This document shows, one piece after another, positions 35,112 through 43,322 of a stretch of 64,000 bases of DNA (within the stretch, counting starts at the first letter, position 1; each line of letters opens with the position of its first letter). The position numbers and the translations under genes are program-made. The stretch spans positions 1,426,001 to 1,490,000 of the forward strand of contig CAXXRA010000015.1 in the NCBI GenBank assembly GCA_963663975.2, written 5' to 3'. Source of the DNA: JANQRX01 sp963663975. GTDB lineage: Bacteria; Pseudomonadota; Alphaproteobacteria; Rhizobiales; Kaistiaceae. Under the pieces are notes generated by a model, which worked only from the letters and a program-made list of their open reading frames with translations, was not told where the DNA came from and ran no database searches.

Positions 35112-35894
35112 ATGCTGCAAGGCAAGACCGCGCTCGTCACCGGCTCGACTTCCGGCATTGGCCTCGGAATCGCCGCAGCCCTTGCGGCCAAGGGCTGCAA
35201 CGTCGTCATGAACGGTTTCGGCGACGCCGACCAGATCGAGACAAACCGGGCAGCCATGGCGGCCGACCATGGCGTCGAGGTCAGCTATTCGGGCGCCGAC
35301 ATGTCAAAGCCGGACGAGATCGCGGCGATGATCGGGGAGGCCGGGGCGAGGCACGGGGCGATCGACATCCTGTGCAACAATGCCGGTATCCAGTTCGTCT
35401 CGCCGATCGAGGATTTTCCGGTCGAGAAATGGGACGCCATCATCGCCATCAACATGTCGTCGGCCTTCCACACCATCCGCGCCGCCCTGCCGGCGATGAA
35501 GACGAAGGGCTGGGGGCGTATCATCAACATCGCCTCGGCCCACGCGCTGGTCGCCTCGCCGTTCAAATCGGCCTACGTCACCGCCAAGCACGGCATCGCC
35601 GGGCTGACCAAGACGGTGGCGCTGGAAACCGCCGAGGCGGGCATCACCGTCAATGCCATCTGCCCCGGCTATGTGTGGACGCCGCTGGTCGAACGTCAGA
35701 TCCCCGACACCATGAAGGCGCGCAATATGACCGAGGACGAGGTCAAGCGCGACGTCCTGCTCGACGCCCAGCCGACCAAACAATTCGTCCAGATCGACGA
35801 GGTGGCCGCGCTCGCCCTGTTCCTTTGTTCCGATGAGGCACGCAACATCACCGGCGCCATGCATCAGATCGACGGCGGCTGGGTCGCGGCGTGA
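35112..35894 (+). CDS. bdhA: 3-hydroxybutyrate dehydrogenase
   Basis: NAD-dependent oxidation of (R)-3-hydroxybutyrate to acetoacetate, the catabolic step after PHB depolymerisation. Short-chain dehydrogenase: TGSTSGIGLGIA at residue 9, NNAGIQFVSPIEDFP, catalytic YVTAKHGIAGLTK, and the family block NAICPGYVWTPLVE with the lid QTKQ-like stretch; C-terminus ITGAMHQIDGGW. 260 residues from ATG 35112, with GAAGGA upstream. Overlaps the next patatin gene (GTGA), suggesting coupled translation and a shared role in storage-polymer use. Confidence 0.94.
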   Translation: MLQGKTALVTGSTSGIGLGIAAALAAKGCNVVMNGFGDADQIETNRAAMAADHGVEVSYSGADMSKPDEIAAMIGEAGARHGAIDILCNNAGIQFVSPIEDFPVEKWDAIIAINMSSAFHTIRAALPAMKTKGWGRIINIASAHALVASPFKSAYVTAKHGIAGLTKTVALETAEAGITVNAICPGYVWTPLVERQIPDTMKARNMTEDEVKRDVLLDAQPTKQFVQIDEVAALALFLCSDEARNITGAMHQIDGGWVAA

Positions 35895-36913
35895 ACGATT
35901 CCCCGGCGCCCAAGCGGATCAATCTGGCGCTGCAGGGCGGCGGCGCCCATGGCGCCTTCACCTGGGGCGTGCTCGACGCCCTGATCGAAGACGGCCGGCT
36001 GGAGTTCGAGGCCATCTCGGGCACCAGCGCGGGGGGCATGAACGCGGTCGTGTACGCCGACGGCGTGATGCGTTCGGGGGCGAACGGCGCCCGCGAGCGG
36101 CTCGAGGCCTTCTGGCGCGGCATCAGCCATGACGGCGGCCGCAACGCCGGAACCGACATCATCGACCGGCTGTTCGGGTTCTGGGACGTCCCCGGCTTCT
36201 CGCCGCTGTCCTATATGCAGCAATTCGCCAATCTGGTGTCGCCCTACCGCATCAATCCGCTCAACATCAATCCCTTGAAGGGATTGCTCGACCGCCTGGT
36301 CGACTTCGAGCAGGTGGCGGCATGCCGGCAGCCGCTTCTGTTCATCTCCGCCACCAATGTCCGCAACGGTAAGATCAGAGTGTTTTCCGGCAGCGACGTC
36401 AGCGTCGACGCGGTCATGGCGTCCGCCGCGCTGCCCCATGTGTTCCGGGCGGTTGAAATCGGCGAGGAGGCCTATTGGGATGGCGGCTATATGGGCAATC
36501 CGGCGCTGTTTCCGTTCTTTGACGGGACCGGTTGCGACGACATCCTGCTGGTTCAGGTCAACCCGGTGCGTCGCGAGACAATACCGCGCACCGCGGTGGA
36601 GATCATGGAGCGGGTGAGCGAGATCACGTTCAACGCCTCGCTGCTGCGCGAATTTCGCGCCATCGACTTCGTCAACCGGCTCCATGACGAGCACCGCCTC
36701 GAGAAGACCACCTATCGCCGCAACCGGCTGCACCGCATCGACGCCACCGCCGCATTGGCCGGCCACACCGCATCGACCAAGCTGGACACCAGCTGGCGCT
36801 TCTTCCAGGAGCTTTTCGCCGCCGGTCGTGAGGCCGCTGGCGGCTGGCTGGACGAAAATTTCGACGCGGTCGGCAACCGGGCCACGCTCGATCTCAGGGC
36901 CGAGTTCGCATAG
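35891..36913 (+). CDS. Patatin-like phospholipase
   Basis: Ser-Asp hydrolase with ALQGGGAHGAFTWGVLDAL (oxyanion loop), GTSAGGMNA (nucleophile) near residue 48 and Asp in YWDGGYMGNPALFP. 340 residues, start GTG inside the bdhA stop. Patatin-like proteins coupled to bdhA are common in alphaproteobacteria; a role in PHB granule or oligomer hydrolysis is plausible but inferred. Distinct from the RssA-type protein at 33.2 kb, sharing only the fold. Confidence 0.88.
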   Translation: MNDSPAPKRINLALQGGGAHGAFTWGVLDALIEDGRLEFEAISGTSAGGMNAVVYADGVMRSGANGARERLEAFWRGISHDGGRNAGTDIIDRLFGFWDVPGFSPLSYMQQFANLVSPYRINPLNINPLKGLLDRLVDFEQVAACRQPLLFISATNVRNGKIRVFSGSDVSVDAVMASAALPHVFRAVEIGEEAYWDGGYMGNPALFPFFDGTGCDDILLVQVNPVRRETIPRTAVEIMERVSEITFNASLLREFRAIDFVNRLHDEHRLEKTTYRRNRLHRIDATAALAGHTASTKLDTSWRFFQELFAAGREAAGGWLDENFDAVGNRATLDLRAEFA

Positions 36914-37702
36914 GTGGCGCTCCGGAGGTTTCTGGCCGTGATGCTTGCCACGGCGCTCACCGCCGCATCGGCGGCCGCACAACAGTCACCGCTGGAGTTT
37001 CCGCGGCAACTGGTCGGCCCGCCCGTGACGCTGCCGACCGAGACCTTTCGGCGACCGGAACGTGCGCCGGCACCACCGCCCGCGGTTCCGTTGCCGAGGC
37101 TGCGTCCGCTGCGCGGCGCGATGGCCTCTCCACCGCTTCCCATTCGGCCGCCTCCGGCCGCGACATCGACCTGCGGCCATGCCCTGGCGGCGCTCGGCGT
37201 GACCGCCCGCCCAATGGCACGGATGCGCCAAGGCGCCTGCGGTATGTCCACGCCGGTCGTCGTGTCGGCGTTCGGAGCTGGTGTGATCGCGCTGACGAAG
37301 CCGGCAATTCTCGATTGCCCGACCGCCGAAACCCTGGCGATCTGGCTCAACGATCACCTGCGGCCGGCCGCTCGGTCCATGCTCGCCGGCGAGGTCACCG
37401 GGCTTCGTATCGCCGCCTCCTACGCCTGCCGGGCGAGAAACTCGCAGGCCAGCGCCAAACTCAGCCAGCACGCCCTGGGCAACGCCATCGATATCTCCGC
37501 CTTCCAGGTGTCGGGCCATGGCTGGATCGAGGTCGGCGGTGCATCAGGCGCGCCTCGGAGGTTCATCGCCGCGGTTCGCCGCTCGGCATGCGGGTCGTTC
37601 ACCACCGTTCTGGGTCCCGGTTCGGACGCCTTTCACGAGGATCATTTTCATCTCGACACGGCCAAGCGCGGGCGCGACGGTCGCTCGCTCTACTGCCGGT
37701 GA
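36914..37702 (+). CDS. Extensin-family protein
   Basis: Exported protein with an extensin-like C-terminal domain (VanY/peptidase M15-related fold in many bacteria). A hydrophobic signal (FLAVMLATALTAASAAAQ) is followed by a Pro-rich linker, then the domain with conserved Cys (DCPTAETLAIWL; SYACRARN; YCR at the end), and HALGNAIDISAF, HEDHFHLDTA as candidate metal ligands. Starts at GTG 36914 right behind the patatin stop. Last host-like gene before the low-GC island. Confidence 0.87.
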   Translation: MALRRFLAVMLATALTAASAAAQQSPLEFPRQLVGPPVTLPTETFRRPERAPAPPPAVPLPRLRPLRGAMASPPLPIRPPPAATSTCGHALAALGVTARPMARMRQGACGMSTPVVVSAFGAGVIALTKPAILDCPTAETLAIWLNDHLRPAARSMLAGEVTGLRIAASYACRARNSQASAKLSQHALGNAIDISAFQVSGHGWIEVGGASGAPRRFIAAVRRSACGSFTTVLGPGSDAFHEDHFHLDTAKRGRDGRSLYCR

Positions 37703-38043
37703 TCAAGTAGGGCAGTCCTTTCAAGCGGCCCGGCCCGCTCGCTTTCGGGCAGTGCTGGGCCGAGCCTCGAAGCCACCCGCACGGCTCATTCCATAACCTC
37801 AAATCAGTTTTCAGCCGACCGGACACATAACATGCATAATGAGACGGAGTCTCTGTAGCGATTCGGGTTATCGCTTCATCCGCCCTGATATCTGCATGAG
37901 GACTATTTTGCGGAGTCGAACAAGAGCAATATTGGGCTGAATACTAAGTAGCTTTAGCTACAAAACTCTCTAGGCTCCCGTCACCGTCAAATGACGCATT
38001 GTACGACTAGTGAACGAGCAACATCGCAGACTTGAGGGCTAGT
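37703..38043. other. Intergenic stretch at the left edge of the island
   Basis: 341 bp with no credible open frame. The first 90 bases keep host-like GC and contain an imperfect GC-rich hairpin (GGCCCGGCCCGC...GCTGGGCCGAGCC). After about 37.8 kb the composition turns AT-rich with stops in all frames. No tRNA, integrase or attachment repeat was recognised. It may hold the promoter of the ParB-like gene, whose 5' end is lost. Confidence 0.6.
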
Positions 38044-39336
38044 GGGCACCTCGAAAAATAATGCGACTGACGTGAAACTCGACAGGTTGTGCGGTTCTCG
38101 CGGGTCATGAGCGGGGTTAGCGTCTGGGTTTTCGGCCTTCTCCGGCTCCCCGGCGGGTCTGTTTCCCTGTCAATGGGGGCTCCAGGCAGACTTCTCCCCT
38201 GATGACCATCACGTTGGCGCCGCCGCGGCGAGACGCTCCAGCTGCACCAGGCGGCGCATGTTGTAGGCGAGGTTCTTCAGCCCGATCCGCGCCCTCGCCC
38301 GTACCAGCCCGATACTGCGCACCAGCGTCCCGCCCATGTCGTTGCTCTGGGCCCCGAACACGTGCTCGACGCGCGCCCGCACCTTCGAACGGGCCTTGTT
38401 GCCCCGCTTCTCCCGCTCGCTCAGCGGCTTGTCGCGATGCCCCTTGCGGTGGATGCGGCTGTTCAGGCCCTTCTCCTTCAGCTTCGCCTCGATCTCCGCC
38501 GACCGATAGGCGCTGTCCGCCCACACGTCCGAGGCCGTGTTGTCCGGATCAAGGATGTCCTCCACGACCTGGCTGTCGTGCACCGCCGCGTCGGTCACCT
38601 GGTAACGCCGCACCAGCTTGTGCCGGCGGTCCACGTTGACATGGTTCTTGTAACCGTAGTGGCTCTTGCCATGCTTCTTTGTCCACCGTGCGTCCGTGTC
38701 CTTCTGCGACCGCTTGGCCGGCTGGTCCTTCCAGCCCTCCGGCGTCTCGCCATCCTTGATCCGCGCGTTGTCGTCACGGCTGTTGCGCTGCTTGGGGACC
38801 GGTACGATCGACGCGTCGATGATCTGGCCGCCCATCGCCAGGTAGCCCTGCTTCTCCAGATAGCCGTCGAAGTCCTCGAACAACGCCTCGACCATGCCCG
38901 CCCGCGCCAACTGTTCCCGGTAGAGCCACACCGTCTTGGCGTCGGGGACCTTGTCCTCAAGACCGAACCCTACGAACCGCATGAACGAGAGGCGGTCGCG
39001 AAGCTGGTACTCCACTTGGTCGTCCGAGAGATTGTAAAGCTCGCAGAGAACGATCGCCTTGAACATCGCCACCGCGTCCCAGGGCTTTCGCCCCGCCGGC
39101 GACTTCCGTTCCTCGGCCGGCTTGCGCCAGATCGCCTCCAGGCGGGCACGGAAATTCTCCCACGGAACCACCGCGTCGATCCTCGCCAAAGGATCGTTCT
39201 TGGCGTCCAGGCCGGCATACCGATTCGCGATGTCGAAAAAGCCCATTTGGCCCATGGTCGGTTCCCCACATCTACGCGCCAAACCGTCCGGATTATAACC
39301 GATCAAGGCTCGGAACAGGGATTTTTAGAGGTGCCC
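38044..39336 (-). mobile_element. IS5-family insertion sequence, copy A (1293 bp, intact)
   Basis: Ends are GGGCACCTCGAAAAATAATG (left) and the complement of GGGCACCTCTAAAAATCCCT (right). Apart from one base in the left end region (about 38118, A versus G) it appears identical to copy B at 40972-42264, so both are recent. The flanks (TAGT left, AGTG right) do not form a full duplication because the right side is another, degraded copy. Confidence 0.92.
38209..39255 (-). CDS. IS5-family transposase, copy A
   Basis: DDE transposase of the IS5 group, complete. N-terminal DUF772-like segment (WRKPAEERKSPAGRKPWD, FKAIVLCELYNLSDDQ), catalytic Asp in GGQIIDASIVPVPKQ, second Asp in SDVWADSAYRS, Glu in RARVEHVFGAQSNDMGG. 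Start taken at ATG 39255 (MGQMGFFDIANRY) with GGGGAA upstream. It mobilises only its own element; another open frame antisense to it is a GC-driven shadow. Confidence 0.92.
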   Translation of the reverse strand: MGQMGFFDIANRYAGLDAKNDPLARIDAVVPWENFRARLEAIWRKPAEERKSPAGRKPWDAVAMFKAIVLCELYNLSDDQVEYQLRDRLSFMRFVGFGLEDKVPDAKTVWLYREQLARAGMVEALFEDFDGYLEKQGYLAMGGQIIDASIVPVPKQRNSRDDNARIKDGETPEGWKDQPAKRSQKDTDARWTKKHGKSHYGYKNHVNVDRRHKLVRRYQVTDAAVHDSQVVEDILDPDNTASDVWADSAYRSAEIEAKLKEKGLNSRIHRKGHRDKPLSEREKRGNKARSKVRARVEHVFGAQSNDMGGTLVRSIGLVRARARIGLKNLAYNMRRLVQLERLAAAAPT

Positions 39337-40191
39337 AGTGCTTCATGATCATCTGCGTACCGGTCCCCAAGCAGCGCAACAGCCGTATGAGACTGACCGA
39401 CGCGGCGGAAGCCAGGTCGTGGAGGACATCCTTGATCCGGACAACACGGCCTCGGACGTGTGGGCGGACAGCGAGTCTGAAGGAGAAGGGCCTGCCAGGG
39501 CACCTGGCGATCAGATCATCGACGTCGATCGTACCGGTCCCCAAGCAGCGCAACAGCCGTGACGACAACGCGCGGATCAAGTGGCGAGACGCCGGAGGGC
39601 TGGAAGGACCAGCCGGCCATCGCGACGGTGGACAAAGAAGCATGGCAAGAGCCACTACGGCTAGAACCATGTCAACGTGCACAAGCTGGTGCGGCGTTAC
39701 CAGCGACGCGGCGGGCAGACAAGTCGGGAGGCATGAATCCGGACACACGGCCTCGGACGTGTGGGCGGACAGCGCCGGCGAGATTCTGAAGAGAAGGGCC
39801 TGCGGCATCCACCGCGCGACATTCCCTGAGCGAGCGGGAGAAGCGGGGAGAAGGTGCGGGCGCGCGTCGAGCACGTGTTCGGGGCCCAGAGCAACGACAT
39901 GGGCGGGACGCTGGTGCGCAGTATCGGGCTGGTACGGGCGAGGGCGCGGATCGGGCTGAAGAACCTCGCCTACAACATGCGCCGCCTGGTGCAGCTGGAG
40001 CGTCTCGCCGCGGCGGCGCCAACGTGATGGTCATCAGGGGAGAAGTTCTGCCTGGAGCCCCCATTGACAGGGAAAAAGACCCGGCCGGGGAGCCGGAGAA
40101 GGCCGAAAACCCAGACGACCCCGCTCATGACCCGCGAGAACCGCACAACCTGTCGAGTTTCACGTCAGTCGCATTATTTTTCGAGGTGCCC
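39337..40191 (+). pseudogene. Degraded inverted copy of the IS5-family element
   Basis: Plus-strand orientation of the same IS, ending at 40191 with its left inverted repeat. It is a mosaic: blocks identical to the intact copy (CAAGCAGCGCAACAGCCG, GTGGAGGACATCCTTGATCC, GGGCGCGCGTCGAGCACGTG) are joined across many small deletions. The block around PVPKQRNS occurs twice (39357 and 39530). The 3' third, from the VEHVFGAQ codons to the end, is almost complete. No functional transposase remains. Confidence 0.8.
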
Positions 40192-40442
40192 TAAAGCTCG
40201 CAGAGAACGATCGCCTTGAACATCGCCACCCGTCCCAGGGCTTTCGCCCCGCCGGCGACTTCCGTTCCTCGGCCGGCTTGCGCCAGATCGCCTCCAGGCG
40301 GGCACGGAAATTCTCCCACCGGAACCACCGCGTCGATCCTATCGTTCTTGGCGTCCAGGCCGGCAGTGGCCCATGGTGGACGCGCCAAACCGTCCGGATT
40401 ATAACCGATCAAGGCTCGGAACAGGGATTTTTAGAGGTGCCC
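40192..40442 (-). pseudogene. Degraded right-end fragment of the IS5-family element
   Basis: Corresponds to about 39034-39336 of copy A (transposase N-terminus to the right inverted repeat) with several short deletions, for example before CGTCCCAGGGCTTTC and after GTCGATCCT. It ends exactly at the terminal GGTGCCC, where the ParB-like gene sequence begins. Confidence 0.8.
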
Positions 40443-40971
40443 TTTAGTCCTCAACCCACGAAGCCACCGCATTCGAATCATCGGAATTTCGGGATGAAAT
40501 CTCCGCTACTCCTTACTCACTTGCATCACAGCAAGCGATAGAGGATATCCTTCGGGAAGCTGAGAAGTTCAAGGGCCTCCAACAGAATCTGAAGGATATC
40601 GGACAGCTGGAGCCGGGTGTAGTCATCACGGACGGAAAGCTTGTCAATGCGAATACACGATGTGTTGCTCTGCGTGACAATGGTGAACTTTACCTCCGTG
40701 CGGCGGTATTGCCGGATGACGCCACTCAACTAGAAATCGATCGTCTAGAACTCTCGCTTCAAATGAAGCGCGACTTTCGGAGCGACTATACGTACACGAA
40801 TGAGTTGCTGTTCGTCGAAGATCTGATCCAGAGCCACCATTACAAATCCGAAGACATTGCCTTAGAGATGGGGTGGGCCTCTCGGACGAACAAAGCCGGC
40901 CTACGAAACGCGACGGATCAAGTTCAACAATATCTTCGAATTTTGGCACTTGTACGCGAGATCCAGCATAT
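40443..40971 (+). pseudogene. ParB-like protein gene, 5' part (start lost)
   Basis: Open in one frame from just inside the IS junction up to copy B. It reads an N-terminal ParB/sulfiredoxin-like domain: NLKDIGQLEPGVVITDGKL then VNANTRCVALRDNGELYLRA, the position of the ParB GERR-like motif, followed by a helical DNA-binding-like region (HYKSEDIALEMGWASRTNKA, QVQQYLRILALVREIQ). The start codon is missing: a TAG stands six bases after the IS. Codon use is far more AT-rich than host genes. It probably recognises or modifies DNA together with the helicase and methylase downstream. Confidence 0.7.
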
Positions 40972-42264
40972 GGGCACCTCGAAAAATAATGCGACTGACG
41001 TGAAACTCGACAGGTTGTGCGGTTCTCGCGGGTCATGAGCGGGGTTGGCGTCTGGGTTTTCGGCCTTCTCCGGCTCCCCGGCGGGTCTGTTTCCCTGTCA
41101 ATGGGGGCTCCAGGCAGACTTCTCCCCTGATGACCATCACGTTGGCGCCGCCGCGGCGAGACGCTCCAGCTGCACCAGGCGGCGCATGTTGTAGGCGAGG
41201 TTCTTCAGCCCGATCCGCGCCCTCGCCCGTACCAGCCCGATACTGCGCACCAGCGTCCCGCCCATGTCGTTGCTCTGGGCCCCGAACACGTGCTCGACGC
41301 GCGCCCGCACCTTCGAACGGGCCTTGTTGCCCCGCTTCTCCCGCTCGCTCAGCGGCTTGTCGCGATGCCCCTTGCGGTGGATGCGGCTGTTCAGGCCCTT
41401 CTCCTTCAGCTTCGCCTCGATCTCCGCCGACCGATAGGCGCTGTCCGCCCACACGTCCGAGGCCGTGTTGTCCGGATCAAGGATGTCCTCCACGACCTGG
41501 CTGTCGTGCACCGCCGCGTCGGTCACCTGGTAACGCCGCACCAGCTTGTGCCGGCGGTCCACGTTGACATGGTTCTTGTAACCGTAGTGGCTCTTGCCAT
41601 GCTTCTTTGTCCACCGTGCGTCCGTGTCCTTCTGCGACCGCTTGGCCGGCTGGTCCTTCCAGCCCTCCGGCGTCTCGCCATCCTTGATCCGCGCGTTGTC
41701 GTCACGGCTGTTGCGCTGCTTGGGGACCGGTACGATCGACGCGTCGATGATCTGGCCGCCCATCGCCAGGTAGCCCTGCTTCTCCAGATAGCCGTCGAAG
41801 TCCTCGAACAACGCCTCGACCATGCCCGCCCGCGCCAACTGTTCCCGGTAGAGCCACACCGTCTTGGCGTCGGGGACCTTGTCCTCAAGACCGAACCCTA
41901 CGAACCGCATGAACGAGAGGCGGTCGCGAAGCTGGTACTCCACTTGGTCGTCCGAGAGATTGTAAAGCTCGCAGAGAACGATCGCCTTGAACATCGCCAC
42001 CGCGTCCCAGGGCTTTCGCCCCGCCGGCGACTTCCGTTCCTCGGCCGGCTTGCGCCAGATCGCCTCCAGGCGGGCACGGAAATTCTCCCACGGAACCACC
42101 GCGTCGATCCTCGCCAAAGGATCGTTCTTGGCGTCCAGGCCGGCATACCGATTCGCGATGTCGAAAAAGCCCATTTGGCCCATGGTCGGTTCCCCACATC
42201 TACGCGCCAAACCGTCCGGATTATAACCGATCAAGGCTCGGAACAGGGATTTTTAGAGGTGCCC
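40972..42264 (-). mobile_element. IS5-family insertion sequence, copy B (1293 bp, intact)
   Basis: Same ends as copy A; flanked by a 4-bp duplication ATAT (40968-40971 and 42265-42268). It interrupts the ParB-like gene within the codons for QHMSDQK; removing the IS and one ATAT joins CAG CAT ATG AGT GAT CAG in frame. Confidence 0.93.
41137..42183 (-). CDS. IS5-family transposase, copy B
   Basis: Same protein as copy A, with all three DDE blocks (QIIDASIVPV, DVWADSAYRS, RVEHVFGAQ) and the same start ATG after GGGGAA. Complete and presumably active. Its near identity to copy A indicates recent transposition inside the island. Confidence 0.92.
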   Translation of the reverse strand: MGQMGFFDIANRYAGLDAKNDPLARIDAVVPWENFRARLEAIWRKPAEERKSPAGRKPWDAVAMFKAIVLCELYNLSDDQVEYQLRDRLSFMRFVGFGLEDKVPDAKTVWLYREQLARAGMVEALFEDFDGYLEKQGYLAMGGQIIDASIVPVPKQRNSRDDNARIKDGETPEGWKDQPAKRSQKDTDARWTKKHGKSHYGYKNHVNVDRRHKLVRRYQVTDAAVHDSQVVEDILDPDNTASDVWADSAYRSAEIEAKLKEKGLNSRIHRKGHRDKPLSEREKRGNKARSKVRARVEHVFGAQSNDMGGTLVRSIGLVRARARIGLKNLAYNMRRLVQLERLAAAAPT

Positions 42265-42970
42265 ATATGAGTGATCAGAAGATCAAGCTCATTGAGTTCG
42301 ACGACAATGCCAGGCGCTTTCTGAAATCGACGATGAAGTCGAAGCGCTGAAAAAAAGTGACCCTGAGGCGTCGCGCGAAGTCCGAGATGCGCGCTTGGCG
42401 GCCCTTCTCGCAAATGTCGGCTATCGCGAGCTTCGAGAGATCAGCGGCAAATTCCTCGAAGAATACCTTATCCCCGCAATGGAGGACCGCCCGGTTCTCA
42501 AGCCTTATGTCGACGTCTTAACGAAGGCTCCGGGCATCGAAACAGCCTCCGACCTGCCGGGTCTGGACGTTCTTAAACCCGATAGCGGATTTTTTGCGCC
42601 GCGGGAAAGGACCGCGAAAATACTACTGCAAACGCTCACCAATAGCGCCGGGAAAGACGATGTCGCCGTTGGAACACCGGATAGCGGATTCACCAAGATA
42701 CCGCGTTCTCAGTTCTCACGGGAATTGCGGTCAGCATTCGAAGGGGCCGCTGAGGATGTTCGCCTAGATAAAAGGGAAGGCGATCAGCTTGGTCGCCCAA
42801 TCGAGCTGGTTCGAAAGGCGACCAAGTACATCAGAGCTGCCATCGAAGCCTACAAGGATGTCGAGCATCGCGACGAATTCGAAAAAGTCCTGATGAAAGC
42901 GACTATCGACGATTTAGAGGCGGCGAGCGGCGCGCTCACTGACGCATTGACTGAAGGCGCCGATCCGTAG
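42265..42970 (+). pseudogene. ParB-like protein gene, 3' part (frameshifted)
   Basis: Continues the ParB-like frame as MSDQKIKLIEFDDNARRF, then a one-base loss near 42.32 kb moves the coding frame to SEIDDEVEALKKSDPEASRE and onward to a stop at 42970. The downstream part is helical: LREISGKFLEEYLIPAMEDR, a repeated DSGF motif (KPDSGFFAP and TPDSGFTKI), and AIEAYKDVEHRDEFEK. No known domain is recognised here. The stop TAG overlaps the GTG start of the helicase gene (TAGTG), so the pair was translationally coupled. Confidence 0.65.
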
Positions 42971-43205
42971 TGCCCGCCCTTTTAAAGATAACGAGACCGG
43001 ACGTGCAGGTCATCAGTATCGCGCGCTCGACGGACGTGCCGAATGTCCTGTGGAGCAAGGTCCTCGCAGAATGGGGAACTGCCGGACCCGATCCGAATTC
43101 CGTCATCTCGACACCTATCGAGTTCTTTCTTTCAAATCTGGATTGGGTTTTCGAGGCCTGTCGGACATACAGCACCGGCATTGATTGGGATGACAAGGCG
43201 GAAGA
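42970..43205 (+). pseudogene. SNF2-like helicase gene, 5' part interrupted by IS21
   Basis: Starts at GTG 42970 inside the stop of the ParB-like gene. The 78 residues before the break (MPALLKITRPDVQVISIARS, then VISTPIEFFLSNLDWVFE) have no helicase motif yet. The frame runs into the IS and stops after two codons. It continues after 45699 as described for the 3' part. Confidence 0.75.
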
Positions 43206-43322
43206 GTGTTGATCGGCGTGGAATATTGACCCCCTTGGTGGGGTAATCGGCGTCCAAAATTGACCCCCCTGGTTTTGTGATTTTTAACACACCTCGTTGT
43301 TTGGACAGACGAGGTGGGGGAG

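Noticed and set aside
38362..39348. 328-codon open frame antisense to the IS5 transposase (also in copy B)
   Set aside because: Repeated with each IS copy and without motifs; a shadow of the transposase frame.
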